Positions 1 through 6,675 of a stretch of DNA of 7,277 bases are shown here, piece after piece (the first letter of the stretch is position 1; every line of letters starts with the position of its first letter). The notes under the pieces were generated by a model. That model saw only the letters and a list, made by a program, of their open reading frames with translations. It had not been told where the DNA came from and did no database searches. The DNA is from an uncultured Dyadobacter sp. (GTDB lineage Bacteria > Bacteroidota > Bacteroidia > Cytophagales > Spirosomataceae), in the NCBI GenBank assembly GCA_937880795.1, contig CALGRQ010000210.1, positions 1-7,277 on the forward strand, given 5' to 3'. Made by a program: the position numbers and the translations under genes.

Positions 1-791
1 AAGAAATGCTGAGACGCCCGGTCACCTTCAAAATTTGTGGTTAAAATGTCTGGCATGTTGATATACCCGCCTTTAACTTCACCTTGAATAAAGAAGTGTT
101 TGAAAAAAGTAAAATTTAAGCCAGCTATTAAATTAAGCCCGTATCCTGCAATATGCCATTGATCATTACGGTCATAGTTCATCAGTTTAACGTCAGACTT
201 AGGGTACATCAATCCGGCTCCTATACCTTCTACAATATTAATATCGACGTTTTTGATTTTTAATACTTTTTGATCAAGAATATTGTCCATCCGTCGTAAT
301 TCCAGATTGAGATAATTCAGGCCATTCGTATGTTCCAGTTGAAGGAAATCCTCAGTTAGTTTGATGTCATCGTTGTTATAAGTACCATCGTGAATGGCAT
401 TGGGACCTCCAATGTTGCCGCTGATTTTAACCGTCTGATTTTGCTGCATTACATATTTCATGTGGTCAAAGCCAAATGAAATGCTGTACTTCGGATTAAA
501 GAAATATCCAACTCTGAAATTGTACTGCGGAATGGTAATTTTCGTTGGATTGAAATACCGCATGCTGAATGCGGTGGGACGATCCTTGGCTATAACTTTT
601 TTAAGTTTAAAGTCATAGTCGTCACCTTTAAAACTGATGTCAGATTGTGTATAGGCACTTCTATTCCAACCCCATGAAATGAAGAATTTTCCTTTGTTGT
701 TGGCTGTTGAATTGCTGTGAACGGATTGTGAATAGGTGTTGGATGCTTGGAAAGCCATAATGCCTCCCAGGAGAAGAGCTTTTAATTTCAT
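1..791 (-). CDS. Outer-membrane beta-barrel protein of unknown function, 3' end cut by window
   Basis: The reading frame is open from an ATG at 789-791 to the left edge, giving 263 visible residues and no stop. The N-terminus looks like a Sec signal peptide: MKLK, then a hydrophobic stretch LLLGGIMAF, with probable cleavage near residues 20-23 (TYSQS). The rest alternates aromatic and polar residues in short strands, as in an outer-membrane barrel. Examples are KFFISWGWNR (35-44), YNFRVGYFF (90-98), YSISFGFDHMKYVM (102-115), GLNYLNLEL (157-165) and FFIQGEVKGGYINMPDI (233-249). From memory this resembles a conserved Bacteroidota family usually annotated as hypothetical or outer membrane beta-barrel; no function is known to me. 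The start was chosen because it supplies the signal peptide; Met12 would destroy it. A terminator lies between this gene and the next one upstream, and it has its own promoter candidate, so it is probably transcribed separately. The barrel call is inference from strand pattern. Confidence 0.8.
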   Translation of the reverse strand, partial: MKLKALLLGGIMAFQASNTYSQSVHSNSTANNKGKFFISWGWNRSAYTQSDISFKGDDYDFKLKKVIAKDRPTAFSMRYFNPTKITIPQYNFRVGYFFNPKYSISFGFDHMKYVMQQNQTVKISGNIGGPNAIHDGTYNNDDIKLTEDFLQLEHTNGLNYLNLELRRMDNILDQKVLKIKNVDINIVEGIGAGLMYPKSDVKLMNYDRNDQWHIAGYGLNLIAGLNFTFFKHFFIQGEVKGGYINMPDILTTNFEGDRASQHF

Positions 792-888
792 TGGATGAAG
801 TGTAAAATAATTCTGAAGGTTTTTTAATTTGTAATAGAATTAAATCAATATATAGATTACTAATTGGACTCGTAATTGAAACGATTTG

Positions 889-917
889 CAAAATTAAGTA
901 AACTTGATTTCACCCAA
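889..917 (-). promoter_or_regulatory. Candidate Bacteroidota promoter for the beta-barrel gene
   Basis: Read on the minus strand, positions 896-889 spell TAATTTTG, an exact match to the Bacteroidota -7 consensus TAnnTTTG. A TTG (917-915) lies 18 bases upstream, which fits the usual -33 element spacing. Transcription would begin near 880, leaving a 5' leader of roughly 90 bases before the ATG at 791. The consensus is established for the phylum; its use here is inference. Confidence 0.5.
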
Positions 918-986
918 TATTAGAAATAAGTTATAATTGAGTCAGTTATTGAAATCGTTATATATTTCGAGTGTATTGCCAAGTCC

Positions 987-1027
987 AAAAAAATAGCGGT
1001 AGCAGACTATGAAAGTCTGCTACCGCT
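987..1027 (-). terminator. Strong Rho-independent terminator
   Basis: A perfect 14-bp inverted repeat (995-1008 and 1014-1027) encloses a 5-base loop. On the minus strand the stem is followed by A and then seven T residues (993-987), the classic intrinsic terminator layout. On the plus strand the bases after the stem are not T-rich, so it acts on minus-strand transcripts. It lies about 70 bases past the stop of the IolW-like dehydrogenase gene and separates that unit from the beta-barrel gene. Confidence 0.92.
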
Positions 1028-1098
1028 TATGGTAATTGGTTGAAATGTTGATTTTGGAATGACCTCCCAGTACTAATTCAGAAAATGCGCAATTGCGT

Positions 1099-2136
1099 TT
1101 AGTATTTCATTACCTGATTTTGAGCGCTACTTGCAAAAGCCAGATCAATAACACGGCAAGTTCTTAATATTTCTTGTGGCTTAACGGCCAGTTCAGCGCC
1201 ATTCACAATGGCGTCGTATACATTCTGGTAGAAGGGTGCATAATCTCCTTGCTCGCTTTCAATGACGCCTGTAAATTCGTCGCTATACAATTTGCCCCAA
1301 CGGTCTTCTGGTTCTTTGCCCCAAGGCTGAGCAGTAGGCAGTACGTTTTGACGCAGTGTCTCTTCCTGCGGATCGAGGCCCCCCTTAATAAATGAACCTT
1401 TGGTTCCGTGAAGATTGTAGCGAAGGAAATTCTCGTATACCATCAGGCTGGATTTTACAATTACCAGCTTATCAGGATAGCCTAAACGTATATCAAAGTA
1501 ATCATCAATTTCGCTACCAGGTCGTACAGATCGTATTTCGGCCGTTACGGTTTCAGGCTCTCCAAACAATACCAGCGCCTGGTCTATCAGGTGTGGGCCC
1601 AGGTTATAGAGGTTGCCACCAACCGGAACGCTTTTCTCCTTCCAGGACTCAGTGGGTACCACTGGTCTGAACCGATCGTATCGGCATTCATACTCAACAA
1701 TATCGCCTAGCTTGTCTTCTGCAATTAATTTTTTAATGGTAAGAAAATCAGAATCCCAGCGACGGTTCTGATAAGCGGTCAGGATTAAACCTTTTTCTTC
1801 TGCCAGAGCAATTAATTGTTTTGCTTCTTCGGCTGTGGCTGAAAATGGTTTTTCTATCACCACATGCTTTCCATTTTCCAACGCATCCATGGCGTATATA
1901 AAATGGGTGTCGTTCGGCGTACAAATAAAGACCAGGTCGATTTCCGGGTCACTCAAAAGTTCATCCACCGATCTGGCATTTTCTATGGTAGGATCAAACT
2001 CCTGCGCTTCGTTTTTACTACGTTCTACGACTGTTTTAAGCTTAAAATTTGGATTGGTCGTTAAAAACGGCGAATGAAAATACCGGCCGGATAGTCCAAA
2101 TCCAATTAAACCAACATTGAGAATTTTTGAAGACAT
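1099..2136 (-). CDS. Gfo/Idh/MocA oxidoreductase, IolW/YdgJ-like (scyllo-inositol dehydrogenase type)
   Basis: This is a 345-residue NAD(P)-dependent dehydrogenase, predicted cytoplasmic as no signal peptide is present. The N-terminal Rossmann domain has VGLIGFGLSGRYFH at 8-21, the dinucleotide loop. The family EKP motif with its catalytic lysine is at 95-97 (K96), followed by the YQNRRWDSDF block at 122-131. The C-terminal substrate domain carries NLGPHLIDQA at 178-187 with catalytic His182. Length and these blocks match Bacillus IolW (NADP-dependent scyllo-inositol dehydrogenase) and E. coli YdgJ as I remember them. IolW has Asp at the position of Asn178, so one member of the Lys-Asp-His set is altered here. 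The gene lies 86 bases downstream of the TIM-barrel isomerase gene on the same strand and is followed by a strong terminator, so the two may be cotranscribed. The family is certain; inositol as substrate is inference. Confidence 0.93.
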   Translation of the reverse strand: MSSKILNVGLIGFGLSGRYFHSPFLTTNPNFKLKTVVERSKNEAQEFDPTIENARSVDELLSDPEIDLVFICTPNDTHFIYAMDALENGKHVVIEKPFSATAEEAKQLIALAEEKGLILTAYQNRRWDSDFLTIKKLIAEDKLGDIVEYECRYDRFRPVVPTESWKEKSVPVGGNLYNLGPHLIDQALVLFGEPETVTAEIRSVRPGSEIDDYFDIRLGYPDKLVIVKSSLMVYENFLRYNLHGTKGSFIKGGLDPQEETLRQNVLPTAQPWGKEPEDRWGKLYSDEFTGVIESEQGDYAPFYQNVYDAIVNGAELAVKPQEILRTCRVIDLAFASSAQNQVMKY

Positions 2137-2183
2137 ATTTTTTGATAGATTGTGAATCTGGATTTAATGATACGAGTTGGTGT

Positions 2184-2191
2184 CAAAGATA
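2184..2191 (-). promoter_or_regulatory. Possible -7 element upstream of the IolW-like gene
   Basis: On the minus strand this reads TATCTTTG, an exact TAnnTTTG match about 47 bases upstream of the ATG at 2136. No TTG lies 17-23 bases further upstream, so the -33 half is missing or degenerate. It could give the dehydrogenase a promoter of its own within the 86-base gap, separate from readthrough from the isomerase gene. Confidence 0.3.
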
Positions 2192-2222
2192 GGCCAAAGG
2201 CAGCAAAAGAAGGACGCTATTA

Positions 2223-3176
2223 TTAAGCCTTTTCCCATAGTTCCTTGGCTTTGGCTAAATCTCTTTTCATGGCGTCAAAAACTACTTTTTTGTCAACCGT
2301 AATTTTGTCAGCACCTACATCTGCTCCTCCCAAAGGATATTCCATATGCAGACATACCGGCACTTGTATTTTGTTTTGTTTAATAAATTTGAAATAGGTG
2401 TCAAAGTCTACCATGCCTTGCCCCAGTGGTACGTTATTGATTTTGCACTTCCCATTTTTATTCTCCCAGGTAGTATCTTTCAGGACAATCGTTTTGATGT
2501 GCGGTTTAATCAAATTTAGTCCGGTTTGCCAGGACAGTCCGCCCTCTACGGTGGCGTGTCGTATATCGTACTGTGCCCCCATATGTTTAAAATCTGACTT
2601 TTGGAGTATTTGCCAGATTTCGAACATCGATGCACCCACCATTCTGCCTGCGTGGTTTTGATAACAGCCTGTGATACCCAGTTTTTTATTGAGTTTGCTC
2701 AGTCCAGTCATTTTATCCGTGAACTCGCTGAGACTTTCAGGAATTGACTTGTTGTCGCTATAACGGAACCAGTTCATTCGGTAATATTGAAAGCCCAATT
2801 GAGCAGCTGTTTCCAATAATTTTTTGTCCACAGGATTTTGCGCATTTTCTACGGCAGTACAAAAGAGGGAGGGAGTCATACCCACTTTTTTCATGGCCTC
2901 CACAGCAAGCGGTAAATCTTGCTCTACTTTTTCAGGAAGGACATGTCCTTTTGGCCGAATGGTTAGGTCTATACCGTCGAATCCGAGTTCCTTGGCTACC
3001 TCAGACATATCCTGATAATTCAGAAACTGCAAGTGCTTCGAGAATATATGGATTTTTGGGAAAGGCATGTCAGCCGATGTGTTTTGGGCAAAAGAATCAG
3101 GAGAAACAAAAGGCAGCATACTCCCTGCCACAGCCGTATTGCGCAGAAAATTGCGCCGGGAAATCAATTCAGACAT
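2223..3176 (-). CDS. Tat-exported TIM-barrel sugar isomerase/epimerase-like protein
   Basis: This 317-residue protein begins with a twin-arginine signal, SRRNFLR at 6-12, a hydrophobic stretch and a likely cleavage site at SFA (28-30). It should therefore fold in the cytoplasm and act in the periplasm or at the envelope. The mature part fits the xylose isomerase-like TIM barrel (AP endonuclease 2 superfamily): ELGFDGIDLTI (63-73), YQNHAG (172-177), QYDIRHATVEGG (202-213), TIVLKDTTW (229-237), VPLGQGMVDF (249-258) and HMEYPLGG (277-284). In the common metal-dependent form, Glu, Asp, His and Glu line the site. Here the first and third positions appear to be Gln173 and Val231, while Asp204 and Glu279 remain. 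It lies upstream of the IolW-like gene and divergent from a Tat-exported dehydrogenase, which suggests a shared role in carbohydrate or polyol conversion. Family placement is confident; the reaction is unknown. Confidence 0.88.
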   Translation of the reverse strand: MSELISRRNFLRNTAVAGSMLPFVSPDSFAQNTSADMPFPKIHIFSKHLQFLNYQDMSEVAKELGFDGIDLTIRPKGHVLPEKVEQDLPLAVEAMKKVGMTPSLFCTAVENAQNPVDKKLLETAAQLGFQYYRMNWFRYSDNKSIPESLSEFTDKMTGLSKLNKKLGITGCYQNHAGRMVGASMFEIWQILQKSDFKHMGAQYDIRHATVEGGLSWQTGLNLIKPHIKTIVLKDTTWENKNGKCKINNVPLGQGMVDFDTYFKFIKQNKIQVPVCLHMEYPLGGADVGADKITVDKKVVFDAMKRDLAKAKELWEKA

Positions 3177-3428
3177 TTTACAGGCGGTTAATAATTATAT
3201 AAGACGACATTTTGAGCGTCATAACCTTATTTTACAAAGATGCTTCATGGAATTCGCTGCCCCTACCGTTACCGGTTTGCGGACGAGCGGCTATATCCAT
3301 AATCATGTAAAGAATTCACATTCTATTGATTTACTTACAGTGGCAGGAAAATCATCTCGTATATACCAAAGTAGAAAATGTATAGCGCTTCTTTATAATG
3401 ATCAAAGTAAGCGATCTAAATCTACTCT
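3177..3428. promoter_or_regulatory. Divergent intergenic control region
   Basis: This 252-base gap separates two divergent genes, so it must hold the promoters of both. No exact TAnnTTTG is present on either strand. On the minus strand, CATCTTTG at 3242-3235 differs by one base from the -7 consensus and could serve the isomerase gene. A tandem TACCGT/TACCGG pair lies at about 3264-3275 in an otherwise AT-rich stretch and might be part of an operator. The plus-strand frame 3067-3450 runs through it but overlaps both genes and shows no protein features. Confidence 0.45.
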
Positions 3429-4721
3429 ATGGAAACTTTTGAAAAAATAAATCGTCGGGATTTTCTGAAGGCAGGCGCTGTCCTTTCTTCATTCTTTATT
3501 GTTCCTCGTCATGTGATGGGAGGGGTGGGGTATGTGGCACCGAGTGATAAAATTACATTGGGCTTTATAGGGTGTGGCCGGCAAAGTGGCGGTCTGCGTA
3601 ATCGGTTTTTAGATACGCAGCAGGCTCAGATCGTAGCTGCTTCGGACGTTTACCGTATTAAGCAGGAAACTTTTGTGAATGCCACCAACAAATGGTATGC
3701 CGATAAATCGGGACAGGCTAAATACAAGTCGGCAGTAGGCATTGAAGATTTTAGAAATTTACTGGATAGGAAAGATATTGATGCCGTAGTAATTGCTTCG
3801 CCCGATCACTGGCATGCTTCTATGGCCGTACGTGCGGCAGAGGCAGGCAAGGACATATATTGTGAAAAGCCGCTTTCTTTAACCGTGAAGGAAGGGCGGG
3901 CCATGGTGAATGCCACCAGAAAACATAACCGGGTATTTCAAACAGGGAGTATGCAACGGTCGTCCAAGGAATTTAGACAGGCAGTAGAGTTGGTGAGAAG
4001 CGGAGCAATTGGTGAATTGAAAAAGATTTATGTCAATGTTGGTGGACCTCCAAAAGTGTGGGATTTACAGGAAGAAACATTGCCAGATGGATTGAACTGG
4101 GATTTATGGATGGGGCCAAACAGTGGAAGAGCCTTTAATAATGAGTTGGCTCCTGCCATGGATGCCAAATTCTGGCCCAGGTGGAGAGATTACCAGGAGT
4201 TTGGTGGAGGCGGCATGACGGATTGGGGGGCACATATGTTTGATATCGGGCAATGGGGAATGAATATGGATCACAGCGGACCCGTTGAATTGATATATAC
4301 AGAGCCAACTCAGGGCTTGGTATATAAATATGAGAATGGGGTAGAGATGATACACCGACCCATCGAAGGTAGCAAGCAACATTGTCATTTTGTGGGCACC
4401 CAAGGTGAAGTTTGGGTGGCAAGAGGCGAATTAAAAACCACTCCCGAAACGCTATCTACCAAAATATTTAAAGATGGTGCTACTGGTGTTTATGCCAGCG
4501 ATAATCATTATCAGGATTTTTTAACATCCATTCGTACCAGAAAGGCTCCTATATGCGATGTGGAAGTGGGGCATCGAACGGCATCCGTTTGTAACCTGGG
4601 TAATATTGTTTACCGACTGCAACGCTCGTTAAAGTGGAATCCTGACAAGGAAATATTTGTGAAAGATAAAGAGGCAGATAAGTTACTAGGGCGTGAAATG
4701 AGAAAGACGTGGCGTGTGTAA
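3429..4721 (+). CDS. Tat-exported Gfo/Idh/MocA family oxidoreductase
   Basis: This 430-residue dehydrogenase opens with a twin-arginine signal, NRRDFLKAGAVL at 8-19, so it is predicted to be exported folded, probably with its cofactor already bound as in Zymomonas glucose-fructose oxidoreductase. The mature domain starts around PSDKITLGFIGCGRQSGG (38-55), a Rossmann dinucleotide loop. VIASPDHWHA (121-130) and the EKP motif (146-148, catalytic K147) follow. The block QTGSMQRSS (171-179) and the catalytic pattern DWGAH with Asp265 and His269 complete the usual active site, so this enzyme looks competent. The length fits the large exported Bacteroidota subgroup of the family. It is divergent from the isomerase/IolW-like pair, supporting a common pathway of sugar oxidation and rearrangement. 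The substrate is not readable; glycosides oxidised at C3, inositols or aminosugars are all possible. Confidence 0.93.
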   Translation: METFEKINRRDFLKAGAVLSSFFIVPRHVMGGVGYVAPSDKITLGFIGCGRQSGGLRNRFLDTQQAQIVAASDVYRIKQETFVNATNKWYADKSGQAKYKSAVGIEDFRNLLDRKDIDAVVIASPDHWHASMAVRAAEAGKDIYCEKPLSLTVKEGRAMVNATRKHNRVFQTGSMQRSSKEFRQAVELVRSGAIGELKKIYVNVGGPPKVWDLQEETLPDGLNWDLWMGPNSGRAFNNELAPAMDAKFWPRWRDYQEFGGGGMTDWGAHMFDIGQWGMNMDHSGPVELIYTEPTQGLVYKYENGVEMIHRPIEGSKQHCHFVGTQGEVWVARGELKTTPETLSTKIFKDGATGVYASDNHYQDFLTSIRTRKAPICDVEVGHRTASVCNLGNIVYRLQRSLKWNPDKEIFVKDKEADKLLGREMRKTWRV

Positions 4722-4837
4722 CGCAGGTACTATCTATTGCGGTTGTTAATGGGTTAAACCGGCTTTTTGTTGCGGCTATATGAACAAATCTTAACAATTG
4801 TCTTAGACCGAATGGTTTTACTGTTTCCAAAATGTGG

Positions 4838-4845
4838 TAATTTTG
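4838..4845 (+). promoter_or_regulatory. Candidate -7 promoter element immediately upstream of tsaE
   Basis: TAATTTTG matches TAnnTTTG exactly and ends only four bases before the tsaE ATG at 4850. A TTT at 4816-4818 sits 19 bases upstream, where the -33 TTG would be expected, so that half is weak. If used, transcription would begin at or next to the start codon and the mRNA would be leaderless or nearly so. Confidence 0.45.
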
Positions 4846-4849
4846 CCGT

Positions 4850-5293
4850 ATGGGTGTAGCAAATCAAATCATTCGATTTAAAGAACTGGAAGAGCTGGAG
4901 TCGGTTTCTTTACAATTACTGGAAATTGGACAACATATACCCGTATGGCTTTTTCAAGGTCATATGGGTGCTGGTAAAACTACTTTAATCAAGGCATTAT
5001 GCAGGACTTTGGGGGTAGAAGCTACCGTGCACAGTCCTACATTTTCTTTGGTAAATGAATACCTGGGAGCAGATGGGCAAACGATATATCATTTTGATTT
5101 TTATAGAATTAAAGATGAGGTCGAGGCGTTGGATATCGGTATTGAGGAGTACTTCTATTCGGGTAGTTTTTGCTTTGTGGAGTGGCCAAGTAAGGTTGAA
5201 GGATTATGGCCCGAGCATTATTTGTTGATTGACCTGCAAATGGATGACAGGGGAGAGCGTGTATTGGCAGCTGAGGAAGTCGGAAAATCCTGA
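4850..5293 (+). CDS. tsaE: TsaE, ATPase of the tRNA t6A37 biosynthesis complex
   Basis: TsaE (YjeE family) is the small P-loop ATPase that partners TsaB and TsaD in transferring threonylcarbamoyl to A37 of tRNAs that read ANN codons; it acts in the cytoplasm. The 147-residue product has the normal length and motif order: Walker A GHMGAGKTT at 37-45, the switch-like HSPTFSLVNEY at 61-71, HFDFYRI at 81-87 with Asp83, and FVEWP at 109-113. The start is fixed because the next in-frame Met (39) lies inside the Walker A loop. No Shine-Dalgarno sequence is visible; instead a -7 promoter element abuts the ATG. The next gene follows after 46 bases on the same strand, so the two are probably cotranscribed. 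Identification is firm. Confidence 0.97.
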   Translation: MGVANQIIRFKELEELESVSLQLLEIGQHIPVWLFQGHMGAGKTTLIKALCRTLGVEATVHSPTFSLVNEYLGADGQTIYHFDFYRIKDEVEALDIGIEEYFYSGSFCFVEWPSKVEGLWPEHYLLIDLQMDDRGERVLAAEEVGKS

Positions 5294-5339
5294 CTTATAA
5301 AAAATTCATCAAACATCACTGAAAATTTGAGATTGAACC

Positions 5340-6566
5340 ATGGCACAGCCTGAAATTACCGGTTTTAAGGAACTTGCGAAGCAGACGGAGTTGTACCCGC
5401 AAGAATCATTAATGGCAGTGAAAAAAAATCAGAACTCGTTACTGATCGGCTTGCCACGGGAGGTTTCTTTACAGGAAAATCGAATTGCGCTTACTCCAGA
5501 TGCCGTTAGTATTTTGGTACGGAATGGCCATGAGGTGTGGGTAGAAAAGGATGCAGGTAAAGGGGCCAATTTGTCAGATCACGAATACAGTGAAGCAGGT
5601 GCGCGCATCGTATATAGTCCGGAAGAGGTATATAAGGCCAATTTAATTTTAAAGGTCGAGCCCCTGGTCGACGAGGAGTTTGGGTATATCAAGCCAGGTA
5701 CAACACTCATTTCAGTACTAAACTTGCCGGCACTGGATAAAAGTTATTTTGAAAGGTTGAATCAGGCAAAAGTGACCGGTATTGGTTATGAACTTATCGA
5801 GGACAAGGTAGGTGGTAAGCCGATCATCCGCGCCATGGGTGAAATTGCGGGAAGTACGGTTTTGCTCATCGCTGCCGAATATTTGTCGACGCCAAATGGA
5901 GGGCGGGGCATCATTTTGGGAGGAATTACAGGAGTTCCGCCGACAAAAATTGTGATATTGGGAGCAGGGACCGTTGCAGAGTATGCTACCCGAGCGGCCA
6001 TTAGTATGGGGGCTGATATTAAGGTTTTTGATAAGCACATATACCGATTGCAGCGATTAAAGTATGCCATCGGACAAAATTTATATACGTCCATTATTGA
6101 TTCGGACACCCTGGGTGAAGCCATTAGTCGTGCGGATGTGGTGATTGGTACCATGCGCGCCGAAAATGGACTAAGTCCCTTGGTGGTTACCAAAGAGATG
6201 GTGTCGCAAATGAAGCCTGGTTCTGTCATTATCGATGTAAGTATCGATCAGGGGGGCTCATTTGAAACTTCTAAAATGACAACGCATAAGGAGCCTATAT
6301 TCCGCTATAACGATGTCATTCATTATTGTGTACCCAATATTCCATCGCGCGTGGCGCACACGGCGAGCACTGCTTTAAGTAATGTTTTTCTGCCGTTTCT
6401 GCTACAAACGGGCACAATAGGAGGTATTGAGGAAATGATTTATGCCAATAGGTGGTTTATGAAAGGGGTTTATTGTCATAAAGGCACGCTTACCAATTCG
6501 CACATAGCACGTAGTTTTAACATGCGCTATAAGGATCTGACGCTTCTACTTGCGGCAAGAATGTAA
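5340..6566 (+). CDS. ald: Alanine dehydrogenase/PNT family protein (annotated alanine dehydrogenase) with altered active site
   Basis: This 408-residue protein belongs to the alanine dehydrogenase/transhydrogenase alpha family. Canonical alanine dehydrogenase reversibly deaminates L-alanine to pyruvate using NAD. Matching blocks are LPREVSLQENRIALTP (38-53, substrate Arg48), GGRGIILGGITGVPP (187-201), the Rossmann loop ILGAGTVAEYA (206-216), MKPGSVIIDVSIDQGG (291-306, Asp303) and VPNIPS (331-336). Departures are clear. The canonical KVKEP motif reads KVEP at 105-108, one residue short. The catalytic His expected in the T/LHL segment is Asn128 (SVLNLP). The third glycine of the nucleotide loop is Ala213. 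An extension of about 33 residues precedes the usual N-terminus. Met25 (5412) is an alternative start that would shorten it. Such proteins are, from memory, normally called alanine dehydrogenase in Bacteroidota and found beside tsaE. The family is certain; activity on alanine is doubtful. Confidence 0.85.
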   Translation: MAQPEITGFKELAKQTELYPQESLMAVKKNQNSLLIGLPREVSLQENRIALTPDAVSILVRNGHEVWVEKDAGKGANLSDHEYSEAGARIVYSPEEVYKANLILKVEPLVDEEFGYIKPGTTLISVLNLPALDKSYFERLNQAKVTGIGYELIEDKVGGKPIIRAMGEIAGSTVLLIAAEYLSTPNGGRGIILGGITGVPPTKIVILGAGTVAEYATRAAISMGADIKVFDKHIYRLQRLKYAIGQNLYTSIIDSDTLGEAISRADVVIGTMRAENGLSPLVVTKEMVSQMKPGSVIIDVSIDQGGSFETSKMTTHKEPIFRYNDVIHYCVPNIPSRVAHTASTALSNVFLPFLLQTGTIGGIEEMIYANRWFMKGVYCHKGTLTNSHIARSFNMRYKDLTLLLAARM

Positions 6567-6675
6567 GGTGCTATTGCCCTTAGACAGGCTCAGGTCAAAT
6601 GGATGTAAATATTACGTTAAAGTTTATATATAAGGGGCTGGTTGCCAGCGATAGATAGTTAACAGCTAAAAAACA

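Larger units (their letters stand above)
792..1098. other. Intergenic spacer between two minus-strand genes
   Basis: These 307 bases contain no credible gene. They hold the promoter candidate for the beta-barrel gene (889-917), an intrinsic terminator for the upstream dehydrogenase gene (987-1027), and two AT-rich ATTGAAA boxes (875-887 and 948-960). A 76-residue frame over 661-891 on the minus strand overlaps the real beta-barrel gene out of frame and has no recognisable content. Confidence 0.7.

Noticed and set aside
3394..3399. TATAAT upstream of the exported dehydrogenase
   Set aside because: It resembles an E. coli -10 box, but no -35 is spaced correctly and this phylum uses a different consensus.
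3067..3450. 127-residue plus-strand open frame across the divergent gap
   Set aside because: It overlaps the starts of both flanking genes, has no domain, and its residue content is that of an antisense and intergenic frame.
4754..4769. GGTT-A-AACC followed by a T-run after the exported dehydrogenase
   Set aside because: A 4-bp stem separated from the T-run by several bases is too weak to call a terminator.
4549..4830. 93-residue minus-strand frame after the exported dehydrogenase
   Set aside because: It is mostly antisense to the dehydrogenase C-terminus and has no recognisable motif or promoter.
5786..6229. 147-residue minus-strand frame inside the alanine dehydrogenase family gene
   Set aside because: It is antisense to a well-conserved coding region including the nucleotide-binding domain; a shadow frame.
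6637..6649. Hairpin GCTGG-TTG-CCAGC after the dehydrogenase gene
   Set aside because: The stem is only 5 bp and no T-run follows, so it cannot be supported as a terminator.
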